From the NCBI RefSeq assembly GCF_001625305.1, contig NW_017804014.1, positions 8,277 through 72,276 of the forward strand: a stretch of DNA of 64,000 nt. Reading direction: 5' to 3'. Both the position numbers and the translations under genes were made by a program. Shown here piece by piece: positions 55,809 through 63,755 of this stretch. Source of the stretch: Branchiostoma belcheri. Taxonomy: Eukaryota > Chordata > Leptocardii > Amphioxiformes > Branchiostomatidae. Under the pieces are notes generated by a model. The model did not search any database and was not told the origin of the DNA. It was given only the letters and a program-made list of their open reading frames with translations. Every line of letters begins with the position of its first letter. Positions within the stretch are counted from its first letter, which is position 1.

Positions 55809-55814
55809 AATAAA
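55809..55814 (+). terminator. poly(A) signal of PolB
   Basis: AATAAA 79 bp after the stop codon. Confidence 0.6.
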
Positions 55815-55883
55815 CACGATATTTCGTCACACGAATATTGTTTCTTGTTTCTGATCGGTATGGCTGAGTTGACTGTCAGATGT

Positions 55884-55888
<5 letters not shown>

Positions 55889-55936
<48 letters not shown>

Positions 55937-55948
55937 CATGGTATAAAT
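55889..55948 (+). promoter_or_regulatory. (GA)n tract and TATAAAT of the ATPase unit
   Basis: A pure (GA)n run of about 43 bp is followed by GGTATAAATGAAGG (TATAAAT at 55942). The ATPase ATG at 55984 lies only about 36 bp downstream, so the leader must be very short. Confidence 0.55.
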
Positions 55949-55983
55949 GAAGGGGTCGCACTCCGTAAGTGTCATTTGTGAAG

Positions 55984-56625
55984 ATGAATGTTCAGTTAAA
56001 GCTACCATGTCGCGTTATGTTAAGTGGGTGTAGTGGCTCAGGGAAGTCTTATTTTGTACAAAAACTGTTAACAGCAGGAACCGAATGGCTAGATCCAGGA
56101 CCGTTCGAACACGTGGTGTGGTGTTATTCAGAATACCAGGAGAGCCTTATGACAGAGCTGAGCTCTAAACTGGGGTCAAAGATTCAGTTTCAAGAAGGTC
56201 TTCCTGAAAACTGGAATGACGTTACGAAGCCGGGATGTCGTAACGCTATTGTAATTGATGATCAAATGGAAGAGGTAGCAAAGGGTGATAAGGTCACAAA
56301 ATTATTCACTCGGGCCAGCCGTCACAGAGGCATATCGGTTTTCTTGTTAGTGCAAAACCTATTCTACCAGGGTCTCAGAACGATCAGTCTTAACTCTAGT
56401 TATATCGTCCTGTTTAAGTCTCCCAGAGATCAGAGTATGGTTACTACACTGGCCAAGCAGATGTTCCCCGGACATAGCAAATTCCTACAAGAATGTTACG
56501 AGGACGCCGTCAATAAGAAGACTCACGGTCATTTGTTCCTTGACCTGCATCCGGAATCACCTATTGAGTTGCGTGTAAGAAGCGGTATGCTCACCCCTCA
56601 ACCCTACGTGTACCTGAGGAAATAA
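55984..56625 (+). CDS. A32/FtsK-HerA-type genome packaging ATPase
   Basis: Packages element DNA into capsids (known role in Polintons and related viruses). The 213-aa protein has Walker A GCSGSGKS at 15-22, Walker B NAIVIDDQ at about 87-94, and the later conserved FKSPRDQSMVTTLAKQMFPG. I start at ATG 55984 because the upstream GTG frame lies at the expected transcription start. It is the first of three + strand genes. An AATAAA overlaps its stop codon. Confidence 0.92.
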   Translation: MNVQLKLPCRVMLSGCSGSGKSYFVQKLLTAGTEWLDPGPFEHVVWCYSEYQESLMTELSSKLGSKIQFQEGLPENWNDVTKPGCRNAIVIDDQMEEVAKGDKVTKLFTRASRHRGISVFLLVQNLFYQGLRTISLNSSYIVLFKSPRDQSMVTTLAKQMFPGHSKFLQECYEDAVNKKTHGHLFLDLHPESPIELRVRSGMLTPQPYVYLRK

Positions 56626-56669
56626 TAAAACGCCGTGTCGACCACTCTCAGCTGTCACAACGAGTCGAG

Positions 56670-57002
56670 ATGTCACAGAGACTACACCGTCACGCAGACT
56701 GTCTTCGCGTCCTGAGCAAAGCCAACCCCAAATTGCGGAAAGCTATTCTATCGACAGCCCCAAACGATCTTCTAAAGTCGATTTGCGACTGTTCACATAA
56801 CGTCCTGAAAGGAAACATCCGTCTCACACCAGGACAAAAGAAAGGACTGTCCCGACACAAGAGCACTCTACGCGCGCTCGGTGACAAGAAAATTCCACTG
56901 TCCAAGAAAAGACAGACATTAATACAAAAGGGCGGGTTCCTGTCCCTGTTGCTCAGTCCGATCATTTCGGCCATCACGTCTCTGTTTGGTGGGAAGAAAT
57001 AA
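56670..57002 (+). CDS. small basic virion-type protein with hydrophobic C-terminus
   Basis: 110 aa, very basic, with RLTPGQKKGLSRHKSTLRAL and KKRQTLIQKGGFLSLLLSPI, ending in a hydrophobic helix and GGKK. Proteins of this form follow the ATPase in many animal Polinton/adintovirus elements. A role as core or membrane-active minor virion protein is inference from composition. It lies 44 bp after the ATPase and 11 bp before the next gene. Confidence 0.7.
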   Translation: MSQRLHRHADCLRVLSKANPKLRKAILSTAPNDLLKSICDCSHNVLKGNIRLTPGQKKGLSRHKSTLRALGDKKIPLSKKRQTLIQKGGFLSLLLSPIISAITSLFGGKK

Positions 57003-57013
57003 CCAAGTGCGAC

Positions 57014-57850
57014 ATGGAGTACGGCAGAAAGATGGCCCTTGTTCCTCAAGAATTGCTTTCCACGATCCAGGCCAAACAACAGGAAGAGATGACCCCACTG
57101 GTTAAATCGGCTTTAAGTGTGGACGGTCAAATGCAAGAGGTGATGTCGCGCCAAGATTTAGGCGATGACGAGAAGGCAACCCTGTACCAACAGCTTCTTC
57201 AGCGTTATCTCACGTACAGAGACAAACGACGAGCCGAGCCAGTCAGCGTCAGGTTGGTAACGTCGAACTCCACCCCTGCTGCCACCGTCACCGCTAAGAA
57301 CAATGTCGCTAAAGATGAAGGGTCCACCACCACCACCTCTCCCAGCACCGCCTCGCCTACCGGTAAAGAAGACAAGACCATATTGGCGGCTTTCCCAAAA
57401 AACATGAAAGCGCGTGCCCAACAGTTGCTCAACGTCATCAAACACAAGGGAGGGGACATTCTCGATTACAACCAACACGGAGAGCTTCTCTACGATAAGA
57501 AAGTAGTTCCCGGATCCCAGATCTCGGATCTCTTAAGAGATGTGATTCAACGGAGACAGAATTTCAACCCCATTGGATGGCGAGCCTTCAGCAGAGGGCT
57601 GGCACGCATAAACACCCCTGAAGCAGCCATAAGACACCCAACCCGACTGGCTGTGATTAAGAAACACAAGGCGCGTGCTGCTCTCGGTGACACTCTTTCA
57701 AGCGGAGAAGAGGAAGAAGACATCGTGCCGACTCCTCGACCTCCACAACGCCGTGGTCCTAAACGGATTCCCGCAAGCAAGGCAAAAGTTTTCGTCGCGA
57801 AACCTCCCTCGTCTGCCAAACAGTCCTTCACAGAAACTGCGTGGAAGTGA
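57014..57850 (+). CDS. conserved Polinton protein of unknown function, 278 aa
   Basis: Begins MEYGRKMALVPQELLSTIQA. It has a Thr/Ser/Pro-rich linker at about 85-120 and a conserved block KARAQQLLNVIKHKGGDILD...PGSQISDLLRDVIQRRQNFN...GWRAFSRGLARINTP, which I recognise from similar animal elements. The C-terminus is acidic then basic. No enzymatic motif is visible. Its place beside the ATPase and basic protein suggests a virion role. Confidence 0.7.
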   Translation: MEYGRKMALVPQELLSTIQAKQQEEMTPLVKSALSVDGQMQEVMSRQDLGDDEKATLYQQLLQRYLTYRDKRRAEPVSVRLVTSNSTPAATVTAKNNVAKDEGSTTTTSPSTASPTGKEDKTILAAFPKNMKARAQQLLNVIKHKGGDILDYNQHGELLYDKKVVPGSQISDLLRDVIQRRQNFNPIGWRAFSRGLARINTPEAAIRHPTRLAVIKKHKARAALGDTLSSGEEEEDIVPTPRPPQRRGPKRIPASKAKVFVAKPPSSAKQSFTETAWK

Positions 57851-57868
57851 TCACGTCGATATTACCAA

Positions 57869-57874
57869 ATAAAG
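57869..57874 (+). terminator. poly(A) signal of the + strand ATPase unit
   Basis: AATAAA 19 bp after the stop, convergent with the minus-strand signal at 58072. Confidence 0.6.
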
Positions 57875-58071
57875 TTCACTGTGATTGAAATATAGATCAA
57901 GTCTTGTCTTACTTGTTTGTCAGTGTACGTGTGTGTGTGTGTGTGTTGAATGGTGTTCAGCACCAAGGACAGGTGTGTGTCAGTGTACGTGTGCGTGTGT
58001 GCGTGATTGATCGATTGATGGCTTGATACGTCATGAATGAAAGGCAACGCGAGATATACGTTTTCATAACA

Positions 58072-58077
58072 TTTATT
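58072..58077 (-). terminator. poly(A) signal of the capsid-protease cluster
   Basis: AATAAA on the minus strand, about 90 bp after the protease stop. Confidence 0.6.
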
Positions 58078-58164
58078 CGTTACAACCTTCTACGTCTACT
58101 ACAATGATAAGTATAGTTAACTTCACGTATTCAACTGCACGTATACAACTAATGACAAACTTGT

Positions 58165-58707
58165 CTACCGTAGTGTGCGACAAACGTCTTCTAAGGTGCG
58201 AGCGACTTGGCTCATGATATGACTCAGGTCAACGACAGGAACACCGATATCAAAATGTTCTTCTATAAACTGAGCTACGGATACATCGTTTAATTCTAGA
58301 TTCCGGCTAAACATATCGACTATACTCATTAAGGGAATACGTCTACATCTATGTAAGAGGTAGAACAGACAGTGCTGTCCACAGGTAGTCGACCATCTTG
58401 ATTGAATCTGACGCTCGTTACGAATCCACGGAAGTCTAGAGTTTCTACGCAAAAACAACTCTATGGAGCGGGGGTAATCTTTTGGTGCGCGCCCATAGGA
58501 ATCAAAGAATTCGCCCCGCATGGACTCGTCGAAGTAAAGAGCCAGCCAGTGCTGTCCTGGCTTTCCACTGCAGTCTGTGTTTACCACGAACGCGCTCGGG
58601 TACTCTGGTACATTTGTAGGTAGTTGGTCTGCTGCAAAGACTCCGCGAGCGATGGGGGCCGTGTTCTCGTCGCTTTCAAGCACGCTGTAGATCTGTTTTG
58701 TGTCCAT
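58165..58707 (-). CDS. adenain-like cysteine protease
   Basis: Matures virion proteins (known for the family). The 180-aa protein has GQHWLALYFD with His53, GEFFDSYGR with Asp69, and QSRWSTTCG with Gln102 and Cys109. The seven-residue Gln-Cys spacing and Cys-Gly match the adenain pattern. It starts 2 bp after the stop of the hexon-like gene (TAAACATGG). Confidence 0.93.
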   Translation of the reverse strand: MDTKQIYSVLESDENTAPIARGVFAADQLPTNVPEYPSAFVVNTDCSGKPGQHWLALYFDESMRGEFFDSYGRAPKDYPRSIELFLRRNSRLPWIRNERQIQSRWSTTCGQHCLFYLLHRCRRIPLMSIVDMFSRNLELNDVSVAQFIEEHFDIGVPVVDLSHIMSQVARTLEDVCRTLR

Positions 58708-58709
58708 GT

Positions 58710-60047
58710 TTAGTTGTTGTAGTCGAAGGTGACGATCCTCTGCCTGTTGATTTCCAGGAGATTATCAAACTCTGCAAAGACCAGAGCAACTACCGTCTGT
58801 TCCAGAGCCTTGGCAAAGTGAAGCTCTAGTCGGAGGTTCCCCTGCTTGATTACGTTGAAGTGATCTCCTCCCAGTCCGCACAAGTCTGGACTGAGATCGT
58901 AGCAGTAGATGGTGTACCCTTTATCAAACGCGTCTCTGGCGATCTGGTTGCCGGAATCCTGCCCCAACTTTCCGATAGGCCCGAAGAGGTTGAAGTAGGA
59001 CCTGATGAAATGACCGTCTTCAAAGTTTGGCGTCAGCGCTTTGTGGGGTACCTGGCGTCCATCGATACACAGACTAATGTAATTAAGGTCGAAGTGTTGA
59101 AAATTGAACGGATTTGTCCCGTAGGACCCTTGGAAGTCGACGTTGCTCACCAGGGCGATGGCCAGTCGTTTGGGGATCTGACCCAGGAAAAGGTTGTCGT
59201 TGGACACAGTGTGGTTTCCCTGAGGGATGGTGAATGGTTTTACTTGGATTCTCTTCAGAGGGTACTTAGCACTTTCTTTGTTCAGTCGGTTTTCGATGGA
59301 CAGCTGATAGGTTGATAGCAAGTTGACCTTTCGGAGGAACAGGGCGGCTCCGGTGATGACGACTTTGTACTGTTTGTTCTGCTCTGGCGACATCAGGTTG
59401 AACTGATGTTTGGATCGATGCAGCTTGATTTTCATATCTACCTTGTTGAGGAGGTAACGGTCTTGAAAAAACAAATCCACGTGTAAAGGACCGATGAGAT
59501 CTACCTCTCGGCTCCCCCGGGTCATGGTGGCTCGCTTTACCAGCCCGGTGTTCACCACAGCGTTTTGGTCGGTTGGGAAAGGGTCTACCATGTGAAGGCG
59601 CCCAGGGGTGTCTTGGTAGAAGAGGGCAGAGGTCAGCTGTGTCTGTTTTGCGTCTTCTCCGTAGTTCAACAGGTTTTCGAAGTAGGCTCGATAGGGATAG
59701 GTATTTGTGGAGTCCGTTACGATCTTATTTCCCAGGGAGACGTCAATTTGCTGAAACAGCGAGTGGAGCCATAGGTTGGTCGGTCCTACTCTTTCTCCAT
59801 CGGGCAGGTCGTCTCCATTAGCGCAGACAATCTTGGCTCCCACGTACAGCTGAGTTTGACTCAGGTCCGTGTACTCTTCTCCGGCTCCAGGAATGTCGAA
59901 TTCTATCGGGGACATCTCGGTAAGCGTTGAGATAGGGTGATGCTCTACCCATCTACCATCGAGAATGGTTGTCTGTGTATCCGGAATGTCAAATAGTTCG
60001 AGTTCTGACTTTGTACAAGAACACGATTTAGGATGTACGCGATCCAT
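58710..60047 (-). CDS. major capsid (hexon-like) protein, F54H12.2-like family
   Basis: 445 aa starting MDRVHPKSCSCTKSELELFD. I recognise this as the family named after C. elegans F54H12.2, found in animal Polinton elements. Conserved parts include YTDLSQTQLYVGAKIV, SLGNKIVTDSTNTYPYRAYF, and NFEDGHFIRSYFNLFG. Its size, beta-rich composition and position between penton-like and protease genes support a double jelly-roll major capsid protein, but that fold is inference. Starts 8 bp after the pVI/pX-like stop. Confidence 0.8.
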   Translation of the reverse strand: MDRVHPKSCSCTKSELELFDIPDTQTTILDGRWVEHHPISTLTEMSPIEFDIPGAGEEYTDLSQTQLYVGAKIVCANGDDLPDGERVGPTNLWLHSLFQQIDVSLGNKIVTDSTNTYPYRAYFENLLNYGEDAKQTQLTSALFYQDTPGRLHMVDPFPTDQNAVVNTGLVKRATMTRGSREVDLIGPLHVDLFFQDRYLLNKVDMKIKLHRSKHQFNLMSPEQNKQYKVVITGAALFLRKVNLLSTYQLSIENRLNKESAKYPLKRIQVKPFTIPQGNHTVSNDNLFLGQIPKRLAIALVSNVDFQGSYGTNPFNFQHFDLNYISLCIDGRQVPHKALTPNFEDGHFIRSYFNLFGPIGKLGQDSGNQIARDAFDKGYTIYCYDLSPDLCGLGGDHFNVIKQGNLRLELHFAKALEQTVVALVFAEFDNLLEINRQRIVTFDYNN

Positions 60048-60055
60048 GTCTTCCT

Positions 60056-60466
60056 CTAGTCGAAGATGTCGGGAGAGGTACGTCTGCCGCGCCCGGTGGC
60101 TTTCGCGAAACTGGCCACCTTTCGTTGGTTTTTCCTTTTTAAAGTTTGTTTGCCTTTAGTCGTCCCAGCTGTCACCCTCCTCGCGCTCTGTCGCGGTTGC
60201 GGCAACTTTATACCTGGTCTTGCTCTTTTTTGCTGAGGGCCAGACATCAATCGTTGCCCCAACTCACCAGCCCTGCGTTTAGCAGCGAGTTTAACCCCTT
60301 GTCCGTTAAAGACGTCTTGAGCTAAATCTATACCACTCCTTAAAGCCTGTTTTCCCACAGCTTTAGCCCCTCGCTTCAGAAGAGGTACAGCCGATCTGAA
60401 TAGTCCACGAAAGATTCCTCCTAACCCATATCCACGCTGTATAGAACGACCACGATACACCATCAT
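60056..60466 (-). CDS. basic pVI/pX-like minor virion protein
   Basis: 136 aa, strongly basic. The N-terminus GYGLGGIFRGLFRSAVPLLK is glycine-rich and amphipathic, like adenovirus-type membrane-lytic or core peptides. The C-terminal half is Lys/Arg-rich (KGKQTLKRKNQRKVASFAKA). It starts 1 bp after the penton-like stop (TAAGATG). Likely a DNA-condensing or membrane-active virion part, by composition and position. Confidence 0.72.
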   Translation of the reverse strand: MMVYRGRSIQRGYGLGGIFRGLFRSAVPLLKRGAKAVGKQALRSGIDLAQDVFNGQGVKLAAKRRAGELGQRLMSGPQQKRARPGIKLPQPRQSARRVTAGTTKGKQTLKRKNQRKVASFAKATGRGRRTSPDIFD

Positions 60467-60467
60467 C

Positions 60468-61271
60468 TTAGGAGAAGTAGGACGACCGTCTCTGTCTGAA
60501 ATGAAGTGTCACGATCAGTCGCCCTCGTTCAAATGGGACAGGTTGACCAAAGTGATCTGTTATATTGATTTCGATCGTCTCAAAGCGCCTCCTGGCCAGT
60601 GGTAGGTACTGAGGCACGTGAATGACGTGGTCCACCACAGCATCATCTTCTCCCTGTACTTTAACGATACGTAACAGTGGGACTTTCACCCCTCCCACTA
60701 GCCGGGCGTGAATCAGGTCGCAGTACACGTACAGCGACTCGAGCCCGGCGTTCAAATCTGGTTGATGTGGAGCCTGTATCCAGCTGCCGGATATGTAGGA
60801 TTTTGTCTTCCACCCTAATCTTTCTGCCAACGACCCAGTCAAGTAGGTCTTGGTGGTCGGGATGTTGGCCACCAAGGGCGGAAGAAACATGGTCACTCTT
60901 TTCGCGATGGCGTTATAGGCAAACATGTCGTGCTGCTTGAAGAGGTCGGCATATCGCACGGCCGCCGCTTCGTTCAGGACCTTCACTAGTTGTGAAATGT
61001 TCTTGTAGTATCCGCTGGGGACCGTGATGACCTCGTACTCTCTCCCTCCTCCTTCGATCGTTTCGTCTGCCACAAAATACAAAAGCGTATTGTCACCTTC
61101 CCTAACATTCATCCAGCTATGGGGATATTGGATTTCGGATAGGGACACCTCCCAGTCTCCCTTCAGCTCGATGGGGTGTGATAATTTGGTTCTGTAGGTA
61201 GATAACGTGTTGTCTGGGTAAACATCCATACTCCCATCACTCGGGAGTGTGACATAAAACGACGCAGCCAT
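60468..61271 (-). CDS. minor capsid (penton-like) protein
   Basis: 267 aa starting MAASFYVTLPSDGSMDVYPD. Contains TYRTKLSHPIELKGDWEVSL and SEIQYPHSWMNV, a signature of the small capsid protein beside the hexon-like gene in adintovirus-type elements. A single jelly-roll vertex protein is the likely identity, inferred from family and position. First gene of the packed minus-strand cluster. Confidence 0.78.
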   Translation of the reverse strand: MAASFYVTLPSDGSMDVYPDNTLSTYRTKLSHPIELKGDWEVSLSEIQYPHSWMNVREGDNTLLYFVADETIEGGGREYEVITVPSGYYKNISQLVKVLNEAAAVRYADLFKQHDMFAYNAIAKRVTMFLPPLVANIPTTKTYLTGSLAERLGWKTKSYISGSWIQAPHQPDLNAGLESLYVYCDLIHARLVGGVKVPLLRIVKVQGEDDAVVDHVIHVPQYLPLARRRFETIEINITDHFGQPVPFERGRLIVTLHFRQRRSSYFS

Positions 61272-61317
61272 ATTGAGACACTGTCCTGTAATGTCCGACG
61301 CCTGGGGGAGTGCCCGT

Positions 61318-61324
61318 ATTTATC
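61318..61324 (-). promoter_or_regulatory. TATA-like GATAAAT overlapping the integrase stop
   Basis: On the minus strand ATGATAAATACGG overlaps the integrase TGA and lies 47 bp upstream of the penton-like ATG. It is the only clear TATA-like box for the four-gene capsid cluster. Confidence 0.45.
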
Positions 61325-62507
61325 ATATTTGTAGCATATCCTCTTCGCGCACCCAACTGTTGAACTTGCTAGGATACCCTTTCCACTTGACCAAGTATTC
61401 CGTCTTCTTTCCGCGTCGTCTCTTGTCAAGGACGACTTCCACTTGATAGATGTCGCCGTCTTTCTTTGCAACTTTTTGCAGTTCTTCTTCATAAAACGTC
61501 CCCTTCAGCTCCTCTCCTTGATAATCTTTCACACGGTACACGGGAGGATGCCGAGGGATTCTTTTCCAAATGGTAAACAGCTCGTCGGTCCAGTTTGGTG
61601 TGTAACCTTTTTCAAGGCGCATCTTGGACTTGCTGAGTCTCACCCAGTCTCCAATTTCAAATCTAAAAGTGTGTGCTGGCTTTCTCACCTCGCGGGGGCG
61701 CGGTGTGCCACGGTCTCCGTACAGGGTATACCACACAACATTTTCGTTCTTCCTATTAACATCAACCGGCGCCCTTTTGATACTCCTGTGATGTGAGTGA
61801 TTGTAGGCCCACACCAAATCGTCGACGACGTCAATGTACCTATTAGTGTTTGCCGCCGTGAAATATTTCCACATCTTCGTTTTCAGCGTGCGATTGAACC
61901 TTTCTACGACGCTGGCCTTGGTTTCCACGTTGAAGGTTGTAAAGAATTCGATCCCTTCTTTTTTCAGCAATGTCTGAAAGTGTCGGTTGAGAAACTCGGT
62001 TCCCTGATCTGTTTGCAAGCATCTTGGTTTCCGTCCGTCCTTGGCTAGGATGGTTTGAAAGGCTTCCACCAGAGTGGTGCCCTTCTTGTCTTTGATTGGC
62101 ACGACCCAGGCGTATTTGGAGAATATGTCTATACAGGTAAGGAGATAGCGATATCCGTCGTTGTGTCGGGAGAGAGATGACATGTCCACTAAGTCGGCCT
62201 GGAATTGATCATTTATACCGCCTACTATCACTCTAGCTCTTTCAAACCGACGCCTGATGGGTTTGTGTAAGGTGTATGGGTCTTGAGACCGAAGCCACTC
62301 TCCTACTTGCTTTCTGCTGATTCCGAACTTGCTACCGACGGCTCGGTGGAGCCGTCCCACTCCACTATACCCTGCAGGGTGTCTAGGGTCGTAGTAAACC
62401 CCGTGGAGGACGTCGTGCCATGCTTCATCTTTGTTGGTGGGTTCGGTCTCTCTGCTCCGTCCTGCGTTCCTGGTCCCCCTCCTCCTCCGACGATTTTTGG
62501 AAACCAT
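61323..62507 (-). CDS. retroviral-type DD35E integrase with C-terminal chromodomain
   Basis: Inserts the element into host DNA. Starting at the ATG near 62507 it is 394 aa. Catalytic residues are Asp105 (QFQADLVDMS), Asp167 (LQTDQGTEF) and Glu202 (ASVVERFNR), with the exact 35-residue spacing. A basic N-terminus (KNRRRRRGTRN) and a helix-turn-helix-like part precede the core. The last 42 residues, with YLVKWKGYPSKFNSWV, form a chromodomain that probably guides insertion to marked chromatin. An open frame upstream to 62585 lacks an ATG. Confidence 0.95.
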   Translation of the reverse strand: MVSKNRRRRRGTRNAGRSRETEPTNKDEAWHDVLHGVYYDPRHPAGYSGVGRLHRAVGSKFGISRKQVGEWLRSQDPYTLHKPIRRRFERARVIVGGINDQFQADLVDMSSLSRHNDGYRYLLTCIDIFSKYAWVVPIKDKKGTTLVEAFQTILAKDGRKPRCLQTDQGTEFLNRHFQTLLKKEGIEFFTTFNVETKASVVERFNRTLKTKMWKYFTAANTNRYIDVVDDLVWAYNHSHHRSIKRAPVDVNRKNENVVWYTLYGDRGTPRPREVRKPAHTFRFEIGDWVRLSKSKMRLEKGYTPNWTDELFTIWKRIPRHPPVYRVKDYQGEELKGTFYEEELQKVAKKDGDIYQVEVVLDKRRRGKKTEYLVKWKGYPSKFNSWVREEDMLQI

Positions 62508-62687
62508 CCCAGACCGCGGAGGAAAATAAACATTCGCCCTCCTATGCACATGAACGCACAATGAATGCGTTCCACCAACCCCCAAGCGATTTCACCGAAG
62601 TTAAAGACGTTAGGAAGACAAGACATGGGTGCTGCTTCTTCTAACTCTTTCACTGTAAGACTGAGCTGACAACTTACTAGTCTCGGT

Positions 62688-62694
62688 ATTTATA
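62688..62694 (-). promoter_or_regulatory. TATAAAT of the integrase gene
   Basis: Within the palindrome GGTATTTATACC. The predicted start near 62660 makes the first ATG on the mRNA the out-of-frame one at about 62626, so integrase would need leaky scanning or splicing. Confidence 0.5.
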
Positions 62695-62784
62695 CCGGCT
62701 ATCTACTTATCTATCTAAACCACTCTTAAGAGACCACACACACACAGATATCACGTCTTTGCCTGCGTTCGGACCACAGGAAGC

Positions 62785-62790
62785 TTTATT
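62785..62790 (-). terminator. poly(A) signal of the PC4-domain gene
   Basis: AATAAA on the minus strand, about 13 bp after the stop. Confidence 0.6.
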
Positions 62791-62802
62791 CAGGACAACA
62801 CA

Positions 62803-63519
62803 TCACAGACCAGCAATGTCGCTCAGCAGCTTGTCGGTAAGGACCGCTGTGTTCTCTGCCACAGCTTCAAGTACCGCATCAATCTTCTGACTGTGCTCCT
62901 GCAGCTCCTTCCACTGTTCTGCAGATAGGTTGAGCCCTTTCTTGCCCGGTAGTAGATTGTTGGCGTCTTCTGGGCTTCGTCGATAAAATTCTCTGATTGC
63001 CACCACCGCTGACCCTTTGAAGACCTCCACGATGGCGTATGTCAGGTTTCCCAGGTGAAAGCGGCGAGGTGAGAACACGGTCGTGTCGTAGGGCATGGCG
63101 GCGAAGGTACAAGCCAGCAGAGCTGACGAAACCCCGGACATGTTGCGCTTAAGAGTCCTCCATTGTTCGGGGGTTAGAACCACCCCCTTCTTGCCACCCT
63201 TCCATACGTCCTCCTGGTCTGGCCGTGGTCTGTAGAAATCACGGAGAGACAGCGTTGCTTTTCCTTTGTAATGTCCAGCAGTAGCGAAGACGTTTTGCCC
63301 CAAGGGGAATCTGATTTCCGCTCCGTCGTTACCACTGCTGATGTGCATCTTCGGTGTCGGGGACGGTACGGGGTCGGCAGGCAAACTTGCGGTCGAATAC
63401 AGCGATGCGCCCGCAGACGGTTCGTCGCGTGGCGGTGGTGTCTGCGTTGTTGCGTCGGTGTACAAATGGCCCTGGTATATCGGCTGGTTCAGCCAATTGC
63501 TGACATCTGTAGCAGCCAT
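62803..63519 (-). CDS. protein with two PC4-like (transcription coactivator p15) domains
   Basis: 238 aa starting MAATDVSNWLNQPIY. PC4 domain 1 spans about 68-135 (FPLGQNVF, YKGKATLSLRDFYR, KGGKKGVVLTPEQWRTLK) and domain 2 about 152-220 (FHLGNLTYAIVEVFKG, AVVAIREFYR, PGKKGLNLSAEQWKELQ). Both keep the order and key residues of the PC4 C-terminal ssDNA-binding fold. The N-terminal 65 residues are disordered-looking, with a TTQTPPP motif. PC4 binds ssDNA and can act in transcription or replication (family knowledge). I choose ATG 63519 because a TATAAA lies at 63601-63606. The open frame to 63759 crosses the promoter. Confidence 0.85.
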   Translation of the reverse strand: MAATDVSNWLNQPIYQGHLYTDATTQTPPPRDEPSAGASLYSTASLPADPVPSPTPKMHISSGNDGAEIRFPLGQNVFATAGHYKGKATLSLRDFYRPRPDQEDVWKGGKKGVVLTPEQWRTLKRNMSGVSSALLACTFAAMPYDTTVFSPRRFHLGNLTYAIVEVFKGSAVVAIREFYRRSPEDANNLLPGKKGLNLSAEQWKELQEHSQKIDAVLEAVAENTAVLTDKLLSDIAGL

Positions 63520-63600
63520 CGTTCGCCGAAGAGTTGTCCTGTACTTGGTAGTCCGAAACGCAGAGAAGTCGCAAGTGAAGAGGGACAAAGTTCGTCTGGC

Positions 63601-63636
63601 TTTATACAGAAATCTTCTTACGCCTTGACCAATCAG
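63601..63636 (-). promoter_or_regulatory. PC4 gene promoter: TGATTGGTCA and TATAAA
   Basis: On the minus strand TGATTGGTCA (63636-63627) precedes TATAAA (63606-63601). The 10-bp word is identical to the one in the PolB promoter. Confidence 0.55.
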
Positions 63637-63755
63637 CAGGCAGCTTTGTTGACATGTCCAAACACGTTCTCGATCTTGTTCACCTTCACGATACAATAAC
63701 ACGCGCACCACATAGACCAGAATGTGGAGCGCCACAGCACTATATCTGAAGAAGG

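Noticed and set aside
61323-62507. LTR retrotransposon as source of the chromodomain integrase
   Set aside because: No gag, protease-RT-RNaseH or LTR is nearby, and the gene sits among Polinton genes on both sides.
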